Of a stretch of 7,453 nt of DNA, positions 6,937 through 7,453 are shown in pieces. Within the stretch, counting starts at the first letter, position 1. Every line of letters starts with the position of its first letter. The notes beneath the pieces were generated by a model. That model was not told where the DNA came from, did no database searches, and saw nothing but the letters and a program-made list of their open reading frames with translations. The position numbers were made by a program, and so were the translations under genes. Source of the DNA: Mogibacterium sp. (GTDB taxonomy: Bacteria; Bacillota; Clostridia; Peptostreptococcales; Anaerovoracaceae); NCBI GenBank assembly GCA_021442505.1, contig JABUTC010000008.1:15829-23281 (forward strand), given 5' to 3'.

Positions 6937-6959
6937 AATTGCAATATTCAGTTAAGAGC

Positions 6960-6988
6960 ATATTATCAAACACAAGGGCTGTGGTCAA
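6960..6988 (-). promoter_or_regulatory. Predicted sigma-A-type promoter of the dap operon
   Basis: On the minus strand a TTGACC -35 box (6988-6983) and a TAATAT -10 box (6965-6960) are separated by 17 bases. An overlapping GATAAT could serve as -10 with a 15-base spacer. The start point would fall near 6953, just before the lysine aptamer, which is where it should be. The spacer contains one arm of an inverted repeat shared with the end of the upstream gene. Confidence 0.7.
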
Positions 6989-7024
6989 GCATATTTCACA
7001 AAAACGCACAGTTTCAGCCCTTGT
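6972..7024. repeat. Long-loop inverted repeat overlapping the dap promoter
   Basis: ACAAGGGCTG (6972-6981) and CAGCCCTTGT (7015-7024) are perfect 10-bp inverted arms separated by 33 bases. On the plus strand the hairpin is followed by TTTTTATTAT, resembling a terminator, but no plus-strand gene ends here. On the minus strand it lies just downstream of the signal peptidase gene and is followed by UGUUUGAUAAU, a poor U-tract that includes the dap -10 region. It may be a weak bidirectional terminator or a regulatory dyad over the promoter. Confidence 0.5.
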
Positions 7025-7051
7025 TTTTATTATAAATGCACAAATTTTGCT

Positions 7052-7453
7052 TTAATCCTGCTTCTTTTTCGGTTTCATTAAATTACCAATAACCGTCAGA
7101 AGGAATCCAGCAAGAAGGAATGCCAATATCGCAAGTTTGCCTGATGCACTTGAAAAGAGGACAGCTACAGACCCCAGGAACGGAAGCTGCGCCTTAACTA
7201 CTCCTATCATATTGCTGTAAGGAACCGGATACATATCGTTCTGCGCGTTAGCATCTCCCTTGGTAATAAATTCCCTCTTCTCTGTATCATTGGTAACAAC
7301 TCTGTGAGTGATTGAAATCTCATCGGGGTCGCCTGAGCCGTTAACAGGTCTGTATACTATTACCTGTCCGGCCTCAACAGTAGCTGCATCCTGAGGCTTT
7401 GCATAGACCAGGCTTCCTACAGCAATTGCAGGTTCCATACTTCCGCTTATAAC
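7052..7453 (-). CDS. sipW: Signal peptidase I, S26B (SipW/ER-like) type, N-terminus beyond the window
   Basis: The reading frame stays open to the right edge, so only the last 133 residues are seen. The fragment begins VISGSMEP, the active-site block in which the Ser before Met is the nucleophile. The apparent Met at 7438 is therefore internal and not the start. ITHRVV supplies a His where bacterial type I enzymes use Lys, which marks the archaeal/ER-like S26B group that includes Bacillus SipW. GDANAQND (fragment residues 66-73) gives the expected conserved Asp residues. A C-terminal membrane segment lies at about fragment residues 106-125, followed by a basic KPKKK tail. It should cleave signal peptides of exported proteins outside the membrane. 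In Bacillus, SipW serves TasA-type matrix proteins; the partner here is outside the window. It is separated from the dap operon by 428 bases and is probably a distinct unit. Confidence 0.88.
   Translation of the reverse strand, partial: VISGSMEPAIAVGSLVYAKPQDAATVEAGQVIVYRPVNGSGDPDEISITHRVVTNDTEKREFITKGDANAQNDMYPVPYSNMIGVVKAQLPFLGSVAVLFSSASGKLAILAFLLAGFLLTVIGNLMKPKKKQD

Noticed and set aside
7052..7438. Signal peptidase starting at the Met at 7438
   Set aside because: The codons upstream read VISGS and complete the active-site SGSMEP motif, so the gene continues beyond the window edge.
1..7453. CRISPR arrays, tRNA/rRNA genes, insertion sequences or phage genes
   Set aside because: No spaced direct repeats, cloverleaf-like segments, transposase motifs or phage proteins were seen on either strand.

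Overview
This window is a lysine/diaminopimelate (DAP) biosynthesis operon from what looks like a Gram-positive bacterium, probably Bacillota of the clostridial type. The reasons are a lysine riboswitch ending in an intrinsic terminator, the N-acetylated (DapH-type) branch of the DAP pathway, strong purine-rich ribosome binding sites, and a neighbouring S26B (SipW-like) signal peptidase. The genus cannot be told from the sequence. Every supported gene is on the minus strand, so transcription runs from high to low coordinates.

Layout in the direction of transcription. The 3' part of a SipW-like signal peptidase gene enters from the right edge (7453-7052). A 428-base gap follows. It holds a long inverted repeat (6972-7024), a sigma-A-like promoter embedded in that repeat (6960-6988), a lysine riboswitch (about 6936-6777), a leader hairpin (6765-6736), a terminator (6720-6690), a second hairpin with no U-tract (6686-6662) and the dapA ribosome binding site. 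Then come dapA, dapB, dapH, lysA, a patA-like aminotransferase, an M20 deacetylase (dapL) and an unrecognised small membrane protein, which ends 26 bases before the left edge. Gaps between the operon genes run from 25 bases down to overlap: dapA-dapB 25, dapB-dapH 9, dapH-lysA 9, lysA-patA a 4-base ATGA overlap, patA-dapL 3, and dapL to the membrane gene 0 (TAGATG).

How the genes work together. DapA condenses aspartate semialdehyde with pyruvate, and DapB reduces the product to tetrahydrodipicolinate. DapH acetylates it, the aminotransferase makes N-acetyl-LL-DAP, and DapL removes the acetyl group to give LL-DAP. An epimerase (DapF), not present here, would give meso-DAP for peptidoglycan, and LysA decarboxylates that to lysine. 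Lysine would close the loop by binding the leader RNA and favouring the terminator. DapA lacks two of the residues that make the E. coli enzyme lysine-sensitive, so control may rest mainly on the RNA.

The pathway itself is known biology and I see no clearly novel system. The points most worth a second look are the unknown membrane protein coupled to the operon, repeated ATTGCAAT-type elements around the terminator, the promoter nested in an inverted repeat, and a LysA variant without the usual HxHIGS motif.
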